From Undaria pinnatifida (lineage: Eukaryota > Sar > Phaeophyceae > Laminariales > Alariaceae), in contig JABAKD010000027.1 of the NCBI GenBank assembly GCA_012845835.1, positions 5,449,465 through 5,513,464 of the forward strand: 64,000 nucleotides of DNA, in the 5' to 3' direction. The notes under the pieces are model-generated. The model was given only the letters and a program-made list of their open reading frames with translations. It did no database searches and was not told where the DNA came from. Positions 33,610 to 43,195 of this stretch are shown here, one piece after another. The translations under genes and the position numbers were made by a program. The first letter of the stretch is position 1. Each line of letters starts with the position of its first letter.

Positions 33610-35500
33610 CTTTCTTTTAAACGAACATTCTTGTGCCATGAAAATTGGGATCTCTTTGTGAGCGGGCCGGCGTTAGCCGCGGAAGCTCGTACTATTTGTA
33701 CATATGTACGAGTTTGCAGTATTTTGTTGGTTGGATGTCGCACTGCTGTGGGCTACCGGGGCGTAATCGGCACTCGGAGCATGACATACTGTGGGGTACT
33801 GCATTCACGCCTTTTCAGTCCGACACAAGCTCCACCTTGATTATTTTTGATCCGTTCCCCAAGAAAAACGAATATCACCTGACGATCCTAAAGCTGTTTG
33901 GGTGCAAGAACTGGCAGAACTTATGTTGCTCTACGCGACGTTTGTTGGTCTCTGGTGCATGTTTACGAGTAAAAACGCGCGGCGGCGGTATCACTCAGCT
34001 TGCAAAAACTGATTGTAGACCCCTCAACAGGTCGAACTTACAGCTGGCGTACTGGAAGGAGTGTTATAAAATGCTCCTGGTGCGTGACAGCTGCTACTCC
34101 GTGCCGCCCGTTAACATGGCGGTCACTGATTGCGGAGGCAACGAGGGCAAGCACCGCCGTAAGACGGCGGGCACGACTGCTCTAGGACACAATCACCCCC
34201 CTCCTTTACCTTGTAGAAATCTAATGATCAGAACATAGAGATGGACGTAAATATACTTGTGTATTTATTTTCGTGTAAAACTGGAAGCGTAAACTTTTGC
34301 ATGGCGGCTTCTTCTCCGTTCCAAGCGAGGAACGAAGTGGCCGATTGTGGAGACAACGGGGGGAAGCCCCGCCTTGAAGACGGTGGGTGTAAGTGCTCGA
34401 GGGTAGAGCTACCCTCCTTCTGTCTTGAATTGCTCCCACGACCCACCCGCAAAGCAGCCGCACTGCCAATAAAGCAGTCGTGCTGCCCGATCAGACAACA
34501 CATAGCACTACTTGTAGACAACTCTTGGTGTACGGGCGCGCGTAACAACTACATATAGCCGTGTTCATATCTTGAACACCACATGTCATCAGGCAAGCCC
34601 CCGTTGCTCCGAAGTGGTGTACCATATCAGGGTTCAAATTACCCAAAATGGTTGATTTATATGTTATGATGGTAGGATATAGACCGATGCTGTTGACGAG
34701 GCGATCTTGAACAAAAAAATTGACGAAAGCGTGGTTTATGATATATTTCTAAAGCACTTATCCCTCGGTCGACGTTGATCAATAAGCACGATTGACGTTC
34801 GACCTCGAGATAGAACCAACGCACGATCACCCCTCTTCGTTCCGGACAAGGCCACATGAATGTTGGTGACAGCGCCGAGAATTTATGTTGATCTATTGTC
34901 TAGAGGACGAGCGGTTGCCAGTGTTGTCATTGTTCTTCCCTCAAAGCTGCTCCAAATTCTATTTTATTGCCCGTTGGAGACCGATCGAAGGTGTATTTGT
35001 CTGTTTTCAGCGCGCCAGCCGTCAAATGTTATTTGAACAGTAACCTGGTCCGCCCCCGCTACTCATTACTGGCCGTAGTGTGAGCGCTGTGAAACAAGGG
35101 TGGGTCCGACCCCCTAACGATCTCGCCATGCTTCAAAGACGCGGTCGCGGATTTCGTCGAACGCAAGTGTCTCGAGCACACGGAACCTCGCAGCTTTGAA
35201 TCCAACATTTTTTTTTTTTTTTTCGGCGGGATATTGCTCAAGCACTCCGCCAGGAGTCCGTTCAATCAGATAAATAGTCATAACCCAAAAACGAAATCGG
35301 AATGCTCGAAACCGTGATAGGAATCCGTGCAGAAATAGGTTCGCTGGTAACATCGACGTTTAAACCTTTTTGGACAAAATATCGTTCCCGCTAGCGTCGG
35401 TCTTACAAATGGCGAAGAATCACGTTTTGGGAGATCCTTAATTTTTCGACGCCGCTTGCACGAACAACAGGTGCGCATACGCCAGCCCAGCGCGTCGCAG
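33610..35500. other. Intergenic DNA upstream of the EsV-1-7 gene
   Basis: Two short diverged direct copies (34,110-34,185 and 34,300-34,390, both with a GAGGAACGAAG or GGAGGCAACGAGG then AAGACGG pattern) and a T run at 35,206-35,223. I see no clear TATA box immediately before 35,562. No other gene is recognised. Confidence 0.3.
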
Positions 35501-35561
35501 CTTTGTTCATCTTTCTTCCTGGACTGTCGGAGGCTTTTCACACTACCAGCCTGTGGCGAGA

Positions 35562-38500
35562 ATGGGACGCCACTGCCGGCAGTGCCAACGGCGCCCGAGC
35601 TTTAATCTCGAGGGGAGCAAGAAGGCCGTGTACTGCAAGCAACATGCCGAGGACGGCATGGTGAACGTTCGCAAACAGCGGTGTTTACATGACTCCTGCA
35701 CGAAGGTACCGTCCTATTACTCCGAGAGCAACAAGGCGTTGGCGTACTGCAAGCAACATGCTGAGGAGGGCATGGTACCTGTCTACAGCGGCCAGCGTTG
35801 CTCGCGGGAAGCCTGCTCCAAGCGACCGAGCTTCAATACCGAGGGGAGCGAGGAGGGAGCGTACTGCAAGCAACATGCCGAGGACGGTATGGTGGACATT
35901 CGCAGCCAGCGGTGTTTACGTGACTCCTGCACGACATTGCCGAACTTCAATATTGAGGGCTCCAAAGCGGCGGTTCATTGGGAGCAACACGCCAAAGGCG
36001 GCATGGCGATCGTCGTCAAACAGCAGTGTTTAAATGCTTCCTGTGAACAACCTCCGATTTGTAAACGTGAGGGCGACAAGGCGGAGAACTGCAAGCAACA
36101 CGCCGACGACGGCGTGGTGGTTGTTTCCGGTCCGCGATGTTTGCATGATTCCTGCACAACGACGCCGCACTTTAATTTCCGGGGCAAGGCGGCGGCGTAC
36201 TGCAAGCAACACGCTAAGGACGGCATGGTGAACCTCCTCAGACAGCGTTGCTTGCATGGCTCCTGCACGGAATCGCCGAGTTTTAATTTCGAGGGCTGCA
36301 AGGCGGCGAGATATTGCAAAGAACACGCTGAGGACGGCATGGTGGATATTCGCAGCCAGCGGTGTTTACACGACTCGTGCACAAAATCGCCGACTTTCAA
36401 CATTGAGGGCTCCAAGGCGGCGGCGTATTGCAAGCAACACGCTGAGGACGGCATGGTGAACGTCGTCAGACCGCAGTGTTCACATGCCTCCTGCACAAGA
36501 TGGCCGAGCTTCAACCTTGAGGGCTTCAAGGCGGCCTACTGCAGGCAACATGCCGACGACGGCATGGTGGTTGTTTCGGGTCCGCGGTGTTTACACGATT
36601 CCTGCACAACGACGCCGCACTTTAATTTCCTGGGCAAGGCGGCGGCGTACTGCAAGCAACACTCTGAGGAGGGCATGGTGAATGTCCTTAAACAGCGTTG
36701 CTTACACGACTCCTGCACAAAATCGCCGAATTTCAATTTCGAGGGCTGCAAGGCGGCAAGGTATTGCAAGCAACACGCTAAGGACGGCATGGTGGATGTT
36801 CGCAGCCAGCGGTGTTTGCATGACTCCTGCACGAAATCGCCGAATTTCAACATTCAGGGCTCCAAGGCGCCGGCATATTGCAAGCAACACGCTGAAGATG
36901 GTATGGTGAACGTCGTCAGACAGCAGTGTTTATATGCCTCCTGCACAAGATTGCCGATTTTTAATCTTGAGGGGTATAAGGCGGCGTATTGCAAGAAACA
37001 CGCTGAGGAGGGCATGGTGGTTGTTTCGGGTCAGCGGTGTTTGCATGACTCCTGCACAACGACACCGCACTTTAATTTCCTGGGCAAGGCGGCAGTGTAC
37101 TGCAAGCAACACGCTAAGGACGGCATGGTGAACGTCCTAAGACAGCATTGTTTACATGGCTCCTGCACGAAGTCGCGGAGCTTCAACTTCGAGGGCTGTA
37201 AGGCGGCGAGATATTGCAAGGCACACGCTGAGGAGGGGATGGTGGATGTTTGCAGCCGACGGTGTTTGCATGATTCCTGCACTAAAACGCCGAACTTCAA
37301 TTTTGAGGGCAAGACGACGGCGTACTGCAAGCAACACGCGGAGGAAGGCATGGTGAACGTCGTCAAACAGCGATGTTTACATGACTCCTGCACAAAGTCG
37401 CCCAACTTCAATTTCGAGGGCTACAAGGCGGCTTATTGCAAACAACACGCTGAGGACGGTATGGTGGATGTTTACAGCCGGCGATGTTTGCATGAGTCCT
37501 GCACCAAAACGCCCAACTTCAATTTCGAGGGCAAGGCGGCGGTGTACTGCAAGCAACACGCGGAGGAAGGCATGGTGAACGTCCTCAAACATCGGTGTAA
37601 ACATGCCTCCTGCACGAAATCTCCGACTTTTAATTTCGAGGGCCGCAAGGCGGCGATTTGTTGCAAACAACACGCTGAGGACGGCATGGTGGATGTTTGC
37701 AGGCGTCGATGTTCACACGACTCCTGCACCAAAACGCCGAACTTCAATTTCGAGGGCAAGGCAGCGGCGTACTGCAAGAAACACGCTGACGAAGGCATGG
37801 TGAACGTCGTCAGACAGCGTTGTTTACATGAATCTTGCACAAAATCACCGAACTTCAATTTCGAGGGCTACAAGGCGGCGGCGTATTGCAAACAGCACGC
37901 TGAGGACGGCATGGTGGATCTTTGGCGGCGTCGGTGTTTGCATGACTCCTGCACTAAAACATCGAATTTCAATTTCGAGGGCAAGACTCCGGCGTACTGC
38001 AAGCCACACGCGGAGGAAGGCATGGTGAACGTCGTGAGACAGCGGTGTTTGCATCACTCCTGCACGAAATCACCTAACTTCAATTTCGAGGGCTCCAAGG
38101 CGACGTATTGCAAACAACACGCCAAGAACGGCATGGTGGGCATTCGCAAACAGCGGTGTTTACATGACACCTGCAAAAAAACGCCCAATTTTAATTTCGA
38201 GAACGAGAAGGCGGCGTATTGCAAGCAACATGCTGAGGAAGGCATGGTGAACGTCCTCCGACAGCGGTGTTTGCATGAATCCTGCACAAAATCGCGGAGC
38301 TTTAATTTCGAGGGCTACAAGGCGGCGGCCTATTGCAAGCAACACGCTGAGGACGGCATGGTGGGTGTTAGTAACCAGCGGTGTTTACATGACTCCTGCA
38401 CGACAACGGCGAACTTCAATTTCGAGGGCAAGGCGGCGGCGTATTGCAAGAAACATGCCGAGAGTGGCATGGTTAACGTCCTCAGACAGCGGTGTTTGCA

Positions 38501-38909
38501 GCAGTTGTGCACGAAATCGTCCCATTTCAATGTTGCAGGCAGTAAGGTAGCGGCGTACTGCAGGGAGCATGCCGAGGAGGGCATGGTGGATGTCCGCAGT
38601 AGACGGTGTGTACAGGAGGCCTGCATGGCACGGGCGGGCTTTAACATTGTGGGCAGAAAGACACCTGCGTACTGCAAGCAGCATGCTGAGGATGGCATGG
38701 TGAATGTCTGCGACGTGATTTCTTCTGATAGCAAGGAGGCTGTTCGCGCCTCACCATCCCTCGCAAAGAGCCGCCGTACCGACATGGAGGGTGGGCCGGC
38801 CGCCAAGCGGGCCCGTAAGGCTGTGCCGTGGACCGTTGCCCCAATAGCAGCGGAACATCCGTTAGGGAAACCCATGAAGACCGAAATTACCCTTCCGGAC
38901 GACTGTTAG
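35562..38909 (+). CDS. Giant EsV-1-7 repeat protein (28 units)
   Basis: A single uninterrupted frame of 1,115 codons. It consists of 28 consecutive units of 37-39 residues, typically RCLHDSCTKSPNFNFEG followed by KAAYCKQHAEDGMV, fitting the EsV-1-7 motif C-X4-C-X15-16-C-X2-H-X12 known from the brown algal developmental regulator IMMEDIATE UPRIGHT and from phaeovirus EsV-1. The Cys/His spacing suggests one zinc per unit; this is inferred. Unit 1 has C-X2-C, unit 4 has Trp in place of the third Cys, and the rest look canonical. About 65 C-terminal residues are non-repeat and include a nuclear-import-like AAKRARK. I chose ATG 35,562 (context AGAATGG: A at -3, G at +4) over an in-frame GTG three codons earlier. 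No intron is seen, unlike the dynein gene in this window. There is no signal peptide or membrane segment. The biochemical role is unknown; a nuclear scaffold or regulator is a guess. Confidence 0.93.
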   Translation: MGRHCRQCQRRPSFNLEGSKKAVYCKQHAEDGMVNVRKQRCLHDSCTKVPSYYSESNKALAYCKQHAEEGMVPVYSGQRCSREACSKRPSFNTEGSEEGAYCKQHAEDGMVDIRSQRCLRDSCTTLPNFNIEGSKAAVHWEQHAKGGMAIVVKQQCLNASCEQPPICKREGDKAENCKQHADDGVVVVSGPRCLHDSCTTTPHFNFRGKAAAYCKQHAKDGMVNLLRQRCLHGSCTESPSFNFEGCKAARYCKEHAEDGMVDIRSQRCLHDSCTKSPTFNIEGSKAAAYCKQHAEDGMVNVVRPQCSHASCTRWPSFNLEGFKAAYCRQHADDGMVVVSGPRCLHDSCTTTPHFNFLGKAAAYCKQHSEEGMVNVLKQRCLHDSCTKSPNFNFEGCKAARYCKQHAKDGMVDVRSQRCLHDSCTKSPNFNIQGSKAPAYCKQHAEDGMVNVVRQQCLYASCTRLPIFNLEGYKAAYCKKHAEEGMVVVSGQRCLHDSCTTTPHFNFLGKAAVYCKQHAKDGMVNVLRQHCLHGSCTKSRSFNFEGCKAARYCKAHAEEGMVDVCSRRCLHDSCTKTPNFNFEGKTTAYCKQHAEEGMVNVVKQRCLHDSCTKSPNFNFEGYKAAYCKQHAEDGMVDVYSRRCLHESCTKTPNFNFEGKAAVYCKQHAEEGMVNVLKHRCKHASCTKSPTFNFEGRKAAICCKQHAEDGMVDVCRRRCSHDSCTKTPNFNFEGKAAAYCKKHADEGMVNVVRQRCLHESCTKSPNFNFEGYKAAAYCKQHAEDGMVDLWRRRCLHDSCTKTSNFNFEGKTPAYCKPHAEEGMVNVVRQRCLHHSCTKSPNFNFEGSKATYCKQHAKNGMVGIRKQRCLHDTCKKTPNFNFENEKAAYCKQHAEEGMVNVLRQRCLHESCTKSRSFNFEGYKAAAYCKQHAEDGMVGVSNQRCLHDSCTTTANFNFEGKAAAYCKKHAESGMVNVLRQRCLQQLCTKSSHFNVAGSKVAAYCREHAEEGMVDVRSRRCVQEACMARAGFNIVGRKTPAYCKQHAEDGMVNVCDVISSDSKEAVRASPSLAKSRRTDMEGGPAAKRARKAVPWTVAPIAAEHPLGKPMKTEITLPDDC
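36024..37373 (+). repeat. 450-bp four-unit block, three tandem copies within the gene
   Basis: Blocks at 36,024-36,473, 36,474-36,923 and 36,924-37,373 each encode the same series: a unit with a VVVSG linker, one with TTTPHFNF, one with FNFEGCKAARYC and a fourth. The spacing is exactly 450 bases, so units 5-16 grew by duplication in register. Units 16-22 instead alternate TKTPNFNFEGK and TKSPNFNFEG (two-unit period). Confidence 0.85.
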
Positions 38910-40480
38910 ACCGGCGTGCCCGACCCAACCCCTTCTACGGCAGTAATGACGTTGGCAGTATCACCCCCAGATCCACCAGCCCGGGTGCGCAAGCCATGTG
39001 ACCGATGCTTTAGTCGACATTTTTTCTGGTCGCGTTTATGCTGAAATAATGTGCCCGTTGTTAGGCGTTGGCCGCGTGATCGTAGTGTCACAAGCAGCCG
39101 CCCTGAAATTTATTTTATTGCGATGTAAACATAGCAGAGGACCGAGAAACTGCTGCTGTAGTCAAGAATCGCGTAGACAGACGTAGAATTCCCCACTAAT
39201 TGTTCGTATTTCGTGTGGGTGGCGGCGGTTGAAGTCCGCGCTAGACGTTTTTGTTGGGAGTGAACGGCAGCAAGCTTTATTGCGCCTGGAACCATTGCGT
39301 TGAAGCATGTGATGACAAACGTACCCACTGCGTGCGGCATGCATGAATCGAGGGGAGTGGCCTTTGGTGCCCGATTACTTGAGCTATTGTAGGTTACGAG
39401 CGACTGTGGCCCGCGCTGTTCCAGCAACGACTGTGGTGCGTTTTTCAGTGGGAATCAGGCCCGCCGTTCTTGGCCGGGGAGGGACTGGTCTCAAGGCGAC
39501 GAAAGTCGATTGGGGGAAGGCGGCGAGCGATGTGGCAGCTAATGAAGGAGGGGTGCTGACAGCGACAACGCCTTTGTCGGAGTAGAGGTGTTGACAAGAG
39601 TGTCTCCTGTAGATGTTACTCCAGGGTTTCTGCTTCCGAAACCCAAACATTGTTTTTGTTAACTCACGTGAATTGTGCGCGGGAAAAGGTACTCGGTTCC
39701 TGTACATCGACTTATCCCCGTTATTCGGGCATTTGGTGTTCATTGTTTCGGTATGTGGAAGAAATCCCGCTTTGGATATTTGGCGGTCTACACCTTTCCA
39801 AAAAGAAATTAAGGCTGGCATGCTGAATCGCCTGGGTTACCCCTGGTAGAACGTGCAAACACGCCGTAGCTACTTGAGCAACACGCACGCTTATGATATG
39901 GAGTAACGAGCTGGGCTTGTTATGTGCAGTAACGAACACGGCACAATAAGCAAAATGTGCCCGAAGGCTATGGTGGTAGGGTAATTTTTATTGCTCGCGC
40001 TGGTTAGGGCAACCCGGTTTATTTAGGTTTTTTAGTATCGCGACGTGCACCGCCGCCATGCTTTTTTTGTTCATGCTCCGCCAGACGCGTGCTATGATAG
40101 AGATTGCACGTTTTGGCTTCCTTTTTTTTCCGAGAGACGGGGCTCCTTAACCCAAAATCGTTGGATTGAGGCCCTTCTTGTTTTGCTATAATATTTTTTT
40201 GCGTACCTAGGCCTTGGGTCGGTCTATTCATTCGGTTGCGCTTTCAGTTTCTTCTGAAAAAAAAAAGTTTTTGGGTGAGGTATAGAACCCCTCCAAAGGA
40301 GGAACCTCGGAAAAAATTAAACAAAGTGGTGCCCCCGTTCCGTAGCATGTGTCGCCGTCAAAACATATCTCCTTCTTGCTCTCTTTTTGAGCGAGGTACA
40401 GAGCGATTCGGGCAAATGGCCTATGCTCGGCAGCGAAAATGAGGTTCCCCCCATCACCGTAGCTCGGATCATCATATATA
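38910..40480. other. Intergenic DNA downstream of the EsV-1-7 gene
   Basis: Frames up to 145 codons on minus (39,384-39,821) overlap shorter plus frames. No domain recognised and no transposon ends seen. Confidence 0.3.
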
Positions 40481-40489
40481 TTATAAAAA

Positions 40490-40930
40490 TTAAAATACAC
40501 TTGTGAGATATAAGATTTCGTCGAAACTCATCTTTGCAAGCTGTGTGTGATACTCCGATCGCGCGCATTACGAGTTGTGTGTCCTCATTAAGGATATAGG
40601 TCGGCGACTCCCCTTACAACTACAGTGTAGCTATCAGGGTCAACAGGATGATTTTAGTCAGTCTGTGCGCGGAAACTATAAAACCCGTTTCTGAGGGGGA
40701 CAAAATCTGACAGCTGTGAAGGGAAAGGGGGGCCTGGTTTTGATCAAAAGCGAGCGGGTTTGGAGGGGGGCGGGGGGGGGGGGGGGGAAAGGGGCAATTT
40801 GTGCATGTAAGCTATAAATCCTTTCGAGGGGATAAATCTCACGGTTTTGGCACCAGTATATTATTGGGGGCGGGGGGGGTGGGGGGGGGGGGGGGGGGGG
40901 GGAGCTCAATATGTGCCTGGAAACTATACA
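40490..40930 (+). repeat. C/G-rich dispersed repeat family, copy 2
   Basis: Begins with AAAATACACTTGTGAGAT and runs through CGTCGAAACTCATCTTTGCA, GTCCTCATTAAGGATATAGG, AACTACAGTGTAGCTATCAG and GTGCGCGGAAACTATAAA to G runs at 40,768 and 40,867. It parallels copy 3 and the reverse of copy 1. GGAAACTATA recurs after each G-rich block. Confidence 0.7.
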
Positions 40931-41780
40931 TTATTCATATATATAATATATATGGAGCAACGACACTGCTTGTTATGCCGAGTAGCGTGAGCACGGCTTG
41001 TTATTTTGGGCCAAACGAGCACGGGTTGTTTATCGGGTACAGTACAGAGATGTCAAGCGCGGATGCTATTTCGACTCTTTGATCTTTTTGTAGTATCGCG
41101 ATATTCAATATTCGCATGCGCAAATTGTACAAGTACTACACCTGGTTTAAGACTACAAGTACGGCATCACCTTTTTTCCCAGATACATCAGGGGTAAAGT
41201 CTGGTTTCCTGAAAACCCAGACACTGATGATACGGAGGTGGCTCCATGAGTTGGAACCCGTGAATCACTTGGAGAATCTAGGCCACCCCGATCATTGTCT
41301 CTTTTTCCTACTGCTCGGTCGTTGGGACTGACGGCCGCCGCTCCAGCCGTGGAGTGGACTTCGCGGACTCCCCGTCTCGCAAGTGTTAGATGCGAACCAG
41401 AAAGAAATATACGACGGCTTTCTTTGGAGCCGAAAGGAGCACAGACCCAAGCAACTTTGGGAGCCGCGTGCTAGGACTTATCTCGGGGGCTCACCTCCGT
41501 GGCATGAACTGGCGGGGACTGTGACATGAGTTTCCGGGCGGGGCTCACAGGTTTGCTTCCCTCCGTTTACTAGGTATAACCTACTCGTAGAGGTCTTGGC
41601 GTTGTGAACACACTAAATTCTTCCGAGAATCGCTTTTCTTATGGGGGGATAGTGTCATATGAACAGCTTGAAGAGGTGTACACCCCCGGTATCCTTCGAG
41701 CTACAACAAATCGTAAAATGCGTACGTACGAGTACGACCGAGCGCGCACCTCGTACAGCAGTACTACCGTATGCGAGTTG
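40931..41780. other. Intergenic DNA, no gene recognised
   Basis: No credible reading frame. A 71-codon plus frame at 41,116-41,331 has no domain. Confidence 0.3.
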
Positions 41781-41782
41781 TT

Positions 41783-41932
41783 GTTCTCACATTCACTCGC
41801 ATGATCAAGTCCGTGGTCACAGGACAGGCTCCAGTCACTGGAGTGGAGGGACACCTCAGGGAAGAACACACAAACAAAATCAAAAGTGGTACACGCATAC
41901 CTGGTATATCATAGCTGACGCAAAATTCATTA
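41783..41932 (+). repeat. Dispersed repeat X', copy 2
   Basis: Matches 21,333-21,475 (TCACATTCACTCGCATGATC, AAGTCCGTGGTCACAGGACA, GGCTCCAGTCACTG, GTGGTACACGCATA). It sits directly before C/G-rich family copy 3. Confidence 0.65.
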
Positions 41933-41944
41933 GTCCGCCAAAAT

Positions 41945-42650
41945 AATAATATTCTAAAAATAAGAATACACTCCAGCTGTGAGATCGAGGATTTTGTCGA
42001 AACTCATCTTTCTTTGCAAGCTGTGTGTGATACTCCGATCGCGCGTATTACGGATTGTGTGTCCTCATTAAAGATATAGGTCAGCGACTCCCCTTGCAAC
42101 TACAGTGTAGCTATCAGGGTCAACAGGGTGATGTTAGTCAGTCTGTGCGCGGAAACTATAAAACCCGTTTTTGAGGGGGACAAAATCTGACAGCTGTGGA
42201 AGGAAATGCATCAGTTTATCAAGTGAATCCTGTAAGTCGAATATCCGGTGAGGGGAAGGCGGAGTTTTTAAGGACGTGGGGGCCTGGATTCGATCAAGAG
42301 GGGGGGGGGGGCAGGACGGGGGGGGGCAGCTCAATCTGTTCGCGGAAACTATAAATCCTATCCTGTAAGTCGGACAACCAGTGAGGAGAGGGCGGAGAGT
42401 TCGAGGGGGTGGGGGGGGGAGGGGAGGGGGGGGGGGGGGCGAAAGGGTTTTCTTCAAAGCATCTTTAGGTCGCATAGATGTAGGAATTTGCTATACGCCT
42501 GGTGCTAGGTCTAGGCGATGGCACGGGTGGTGGGGAAGGAGGAGGCGTTGGGGGGGGGGGGGGGGGGGGGTGAATTGCAGCAGAGGCATGGTTGGCTCTA
42601 ATATAAAATAGTGTCATATATCTGGTACCTACGCGCGATCGAAGTATCAC
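41945..42650 (+). repeat. C/G-rich dispersed repeat family, copy 3
   Basis: Starts AATACACTCCAGCTGTGAGA and includes the same CTCATCTTT..TTGCAAGCTG, ATTAAAGATATAGGTC and GTGTAGCTATCAGGGTCAAC order, long G runs near 42,300, 42,410 and 42,550, and a reverse terminal word (ATCGAAGTATCACACGCAGC) near 42,638, so the family appears to have inverted ends. Confidence 0.7.
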
Positions 42651-42685
42651 ACGCAGCTTGCAAAGCTGAGTTTGGTCGCAAATCC

Positions 42686-43104
42686 CGTTGGTGATAGCGG
42701 CAGTGTGTATCGGCCGAGCTGCTGTAGATCATCTGATTGGATAGTTTGAATATTGAATTGTCAATTGTAGAAGTTGATGCTGGATATTCTGGGAATACTC
42801 TTTGTGGTATTTCGGTAGGTTGTACACAAGTACGAGCTATACAATGGATCGTAGGTGTGTGTGTCGGTACATTGGTATGTGGTACATTGGACACTCATCC
42901 AGTAGGAAGGTTCAGGCATTGTTGCTGTAGGTCTGACTATCGGGCTATTGTCATGTTAGGGGTATTGTTTGTGGTACGGAGGGTGAGGTTGTTCGCGCTC
43001 ACAAGCGCCCCCACCCTGCTCACTCCACCTTGCCTACCTGTCTCAGGAGGGCAATTGCTCAATAATACAACATCTTTTCCCCAGAAGCCACGAGTTTACC
43101 AACA
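42686..43104 (+). repeat. Copia 1 5' LTR
   Basis: About 419 bp, ending TTTACCAACA like the copia 2 LTRs and sharing GTGATAGCGGCA at its start and CCAGAAGCCAC near its end. The left border is inferred from alignment with copia 2. It is followed by CGCTATAGCG, a palindrome at the same place in both elements. Confidence 0.75.
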
Positions 43105-43195
43105 CGCTATAGCGTCAAAGGTGTCTACTGCTCCTTCGTCCCCTTGGACTACACTAGGCTGCTGTACGAGAGAGGCCTGATCAACCTGTCTCATC

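Noticed and set aside
35685-38875. Many open frames antisense or out of frame to the EsV-1-7 gene (up to 184 codons)
   Set aside because: They repeat with the same period as the true gene and lack the Cys/His pattern; they are shadows of the repeat.
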